From positions 1-16,453 of the forward strand of contig CAJTJV010000047.1 in assembly GCA_910576775.1 (NCBI GenBank): a DNA stretch of 16,453 nucleotides, written 5' to 3'. This DNA is from an uncultured Muribaculaceae bacterium. Its GTDB lineage: Bacteria > Bacteroidota > Bacteroidia > Bacteroidales > Muribaculaceae. Positions 14,057 through 16,453 of the stretch are shown here, in pieces (position 1 is the stretch's first letter; each line of letters begins with the position of its first letter). A program made the position numbers and the translations under genes. Below the pieces are notes generated by a model. The model saw nothing but the letters and a program-made list of their open reading frames with translations, made no database searches and was not told the DNA's origin.

Positions 14057-16120
14057 TCAGAACTTGATTGAGTATGAAATCGAAGGAACTATTCCGAACA
14101 GGGATCGTTGGACCGCTCTCGTCCCAGACGGTTTGGTGGAATCATCTTCAAAATATATAATAAACGGGCTATAATGCGAATAAACATTATAAATACCGAA
14201 TACCCATACGGATGTAAGGCGCTTCCCTACTTTGGTATATTTAGCCGATAAGTCAAGCCTATGCGATGCAGGCGTTTTATATGAGTTTCGTTCTGTATAA
14301 TAATAACAGGTCGTTCCATCAATCTCATATTTCTGATCGGGCGCCGTCAATGGCCGTCCTGAAGAATAAGACCATGATGCCGATAAATCCCACCTGCCAT
14401 TAAGTTTATACATTGCTACGACAACCAAATCATTCCGTCGGTCGTTCGAAGCCTTATACCACCTGTTTTCATTTATACCCGGTATCTTTGTCTCGGTTTT
14501 TGACAACGTATAGGAAATCCAGCCATTGAGTCTCCCTGTATTCTTGCGAATCATCAACTCAAGACCATAGCTGCGTCCTTCTCCACTCATGATAAGACTT
14601 TCAAGATTAATACGAGAAAACATAGTTACCCCATCACGATAATCATAGACATTCTTCATGGTTTTATAATATCCTTCCACACTCCAGTCCCACGACCCGT
14701 TTCCCAGCATACCAGCATAGCCGACAGAATACTGTTCCGACAATTCAGGTTTGACATTGGCGGATGTCAGAGCATATCTGTCAAAAGGAAATGTAGTGGT
14801 TGCAGAACGGACTCCATGAATATTCTGCGTAGCCTGAGAATAGCCTATTTTAAAATTATGATTGTCATTAATATCAAATCTGACACATCCTCGAGGTTCA
14901 AAATTAAAATATGTCTTTGAAGAAAAATCCGGAGCTTCTTCATTCAAAGCTGAGAAAGAATGAAATTTCGGAGATGATATCGATGAAAACAGAGACCCTC
15001 TTACTCCAAAAAGCACAGTTAACTTATTAGACAGCCGTCCCTCATATCTAAGCCAAAAGGCGTTTTGCCAACCGGAACGAATCTCTTTTTGCCGGAGTTC
15101 TCTGATTATCATTTCCCCTGATTTAACTCGTAATAACTCTGACCTTAGACCCATTTCGACAGTTTGTGATTCTGTGAAATCATATACAATTCTTTCGTTT
15201 ACGGCAAAAGAACGTATGAATTCAGTCAAAGACTGATTTGCATCCATTATACTTGTGCCCATATCGGTAGTATAATCAGTTATAGCGCATGTAGTGGTAA
15301 ATCTCAAATTGTCTCCACATCGTAACATCCAATTCAAACATCCGGATATGTTTCCCCATCTCATATCCATCAGACGGGATACTGCGAGATTATCGCGGGA
15401 AGCAAAAAAAGAGGCATCCAGCATATTATTCTTATTGATGTTGCATCTGATTTTTGCATTCACATCATAAAAATTCATAACGGTATTCTTATATTCCGGC
15501 ACTAAATTAAGAAACAAGTCAACGTAGGACCGTCTTGCGGCAACAGATAACGACACCTTATCTTTGACAATAGGTCCGTCAGCCGCTAACTTAGCATTCA
15601 AAATTCCTACTGTTCCGGAAAAATGATAGCCTTCCATATCTCCGGATTTCATATACGTTTCAAGAACAGATGATGCGGCACCCCCGAAACATGATGGAAC
15701 GGGACCTTTATGCAACATCGCTCTTTCCATTATATCGTCATTGAATGTTGAGAAGATGCCCATCAAATGAGATGGATTATAAAGAGTCATACCATCCATA
15801 GTAACAAGATTCTGATAAGCATTCCCACCTCTCACCTCAAAACCGCCCACACCATCAGCTTCACTATGTACACCCGGAAATAATGAGACTGATTTGATTA
15901 TATCAGCCTCTCCAAACATCTTAGGTGTTAAAGCAAGACGCTTAAGTTCAAGAGACTCGCTTCCGAGAAATCCGTTAGCAATTCTATTGCGTGCTGATTG
16001 CGTCGTAACTACGACCTCCTGTAAATAGTGCGTTGTAACAGTATCTACTCCAATTTCCGCCAAGGCGGTACCTGCAAAAACGGATAACACGAATAATACT
16101 ACGGCTAAACGAATTTTCAT
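14057..16120 (-). CDS. TonB-dependent outer-membrane receptor
   Basis: This is a 687-residue TonB-dependent receptor. MKIRLAVVLFVLSVFAGTALA is a signal peptide (1-21). A TonB-box-like EVVVTTQ follows near residue 35, then the plug (~45-150), recognised from SLFPGVHSEADGVGGFEVRG, LVTMDGMTLYNPSHLMGIF and MLHKGPVPSCFGGAASSV. The remainder is beta-barrel, with RGCVRFDINDNHNFKIGYSQ and a final strand SISYSIKF ending in Phe, the usual outer-membrane sorting signal. Many receptors paired with DUF4249 carry an N-terminal carboxypeptidase-regulatory-like domain; here there is no room for one, so this is a shorter variant. It is the first gene of a two-gene operon with the DUF4249 lipoprotein. The DNA is visibly richer in A/T than the mutS2-folC stretch. 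The substrate is unknown. Confidence 0.92.
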   Translation of the reverse strand: MKIRLAVVLFVLSVFAGTALAEIGVDTVTTHYLQEVVVTTQSARNRIANGFLGSESLELKRLALTPKMFGEADIIKSVSLFPGVHSEADGVGGFEVRGGNAYQNLVTMDGMTLYNPSHLMGIFSTFNDDIMERAMLHKGPVPSCFGGAASSVLETYMKSGDMEGYHFSGTVGILNAKLAADGPIVKDKVSLSVAARRSYVDLFLNLVPEYKNTVMNFYDVNAKIRCNINKNNMLDASFFASRDNLAVSRLMDMRWGNISGCLNWMLRCGDNLRFTTTCAITDYTTDMGTSIMDANQSLTEFIRSFAVNERIVYDFTESQTVEMGLRSELLRVKSGEMIIRELRQKEIRSGWQNAFWLRYEGRLSNKLTVLFGVRGSLFSSISSPKFHSFSALNEEAPDFSSKTYFNFEPRGCVRFDINDNHNFKIGYSQATQNIHGVRSATTTFPFDRYALTSANVKPELSEQYSVGYAGMLGNGSWDWSVEGYYKTMKNVYDYRDGVTMFSRINLESLIMSGEGRSYGLELMIRKNTGRLNGWISYTLSKTETKIPGINENRWYKASNDRRNDLVVVAMYKLNGRWDLSASWSYSSGRPLTAPDQKYEIDGTTCYYYTERNSYKTPASHRLDLSAKYTKVGKRLTSVWVFGIYNVYSHYSPFIIYFEDDSTKPSGTRAVQRSLFGIVPSISYSIKF

Positions 16121-16234
16121 CTAAACAGGGTATATTATAGGATTGTATTTTTCTAAATGCATATTACTACCTACTACGCATTTGCAACTCTATCCTTATT
16201 TGAAATGCCTGTACACAGATTCTGCATGCAATTG

Positions 16235-16242
16235 CAAAATTA
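16235..16242 (-). promoter_or_regulatory. Candidate -7 box for the receptor operon
   Basis: TAATTTTG on the minus strand (16242-16235) matches the -7 consensus, but no -33 box is evident at the expected distance. The leader would be about 110 nt. Weak promoters of this kind often depend on an activator, which fits a substrate-induced receptor operon; that is inference. Confidence 0.35.
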
Positions 16243-16304
16243 AGCAATAATTTTGAAAAATTCTTTGACATGGTTTGGTATCAATGAAGAATCAGTCTTC
16301 TTAT

Positions 16305-16367
16305 TCAAACCCCAACGAAATCTCCTTAGGCCATCTTGTTGGAGATTGAATCACGGCTCTTTCATTT
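16305..16367 (-). repeat. Structured repeat-like element containing the right 17-mer
   Basis: The minus strand starts with the 17-mer shared with 61-77 (16367-16351). Its continuation can fold in two exclusive ways: AATCTCC/GGAGATT (16347-16341 with 16325-16319) or CCAAC/GTTGG (16342-16338 with 16316-16312). Translated from 16361 it would give KSRDSISNKMA, stop, GDFVGV, a peptide pattern I recall from spurious short ORFs in other Bacteroidales. That points to a dispersed nucleotide repeat rather than a gene; the recollection is unverified. Confidence 0.4.
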
Positions 16368-16453
16368 AAAATTACATTGCCATGTCAGGAGACATGCTAT
16401 TTTATAGCCGGATTAAAATAGTTGCGAATAGACCTTTTATTCCTGATTTTCAA

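Larger units (their letters stand above)
16121..16453. other. Gene-free right end of the window
   Basis: No complete gene is visible in these 333 bases. They hold the candidate receptor promoter, the repeat-like element, and two adjoining hairpins further out: CATGTC/GACATG (16381-16396) and GCTAT/ATAGC (16396-16408). On the minus strand a frame is open from the edge (16453) to a TAG at 16397-16399, ending in RNYFNPAIK. It could be the tail of a neighbouring gene, but 18 codons are too few to judge. Confidence 0.4.

Noticed and set aside
61..16367. The two 17-nt repeats as ends of one large composite transposon
   Set aside because: The DNA between them is ordinary housekeeping genes with no transposase or integrase, and the repeats show no target duplications.
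1..16453. CRISPR arrays, tRNA, rRNA or tmRNA genes and known riboswitches
   Set aside because: No regularly spaced repeats, cloverleaf arms or conserved RNA cores were seen on either strand by eye.

Overview
The window reads as chromosomal DNA of a member of the order Bacteroidales, quite possibly Muribaculaceae. This rests on several signs. Six intergenic sites carry the Bacteroidetes-type -7 box TAnnTTTG, mostly as TAATTTTG, and gene starts lack obvious Shine-Dalgarno sequences. The window also holds families typical of this phylum: DUF5606, a SusC/D-like pair of TonB-dependent receptor and DUF4249 lipoprotein, and a NagB-like/PIG-L fusion. The family-level placement is an impression, not a measurement.

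Layout. (1) 1-2012: a SulP anion transporter on the + strand, ended by a hairpin terminator. It converges on a small Ala/Glu/Val-rich lipoprotein gene on the - strand that has its own promoter and terminator. (2) 9116 down to 2354: a tightly packed minus-strand operon of seven genes, in transcription order a Yip1-like membrane protein, SmpB, MutS2, two half-size CHR (chromate-family) transporters, a RimK-like ATP-grasp ligase and FolC. Junctions are 4-14 nt overlaps or gaps of 2-10 nt. (3) 9143-9190: a divergent promoter region that also serves a + strand DUF5606 gene. That gene converges, with 2 nt to spare, on a VanZ-like gene, and its likely terminator lies inside the VanZ gene on the other strand. 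(4) 10092-10943: a membrane-anchored, metal-ligand-less LytM/M23-like protein, expressed from a promoter that nearly abuts the start codon. (5) 11071-13050: the NagB-like/PIG-L fusion, whose NagB half has lost three of four catalytic residues. (6) 13257-16120: an AT-richer TonB receptor/DUF4249 lipoprotein pair. (7) 16121-16453: non-coding DNA with a repeat-like element.

Functional themes. SmpB and MutS2 side by side suggest a ribosome-rescue module. FolC overlapping a RimK-like ligase suggests folate-tail or other amino-acid ligation chemistry. The receptor/lipoprotein pair is an outer-membrane import system of unknown substrate. I found no clearly novel multi-gene system. The most unusual signals are a 36-nt terminator sequence shared by two unrelated genes, a 17-nt exact repeat near both window ends, the inactivated NagB and LytM domains, and the terminator hidden inside an opposing gene.
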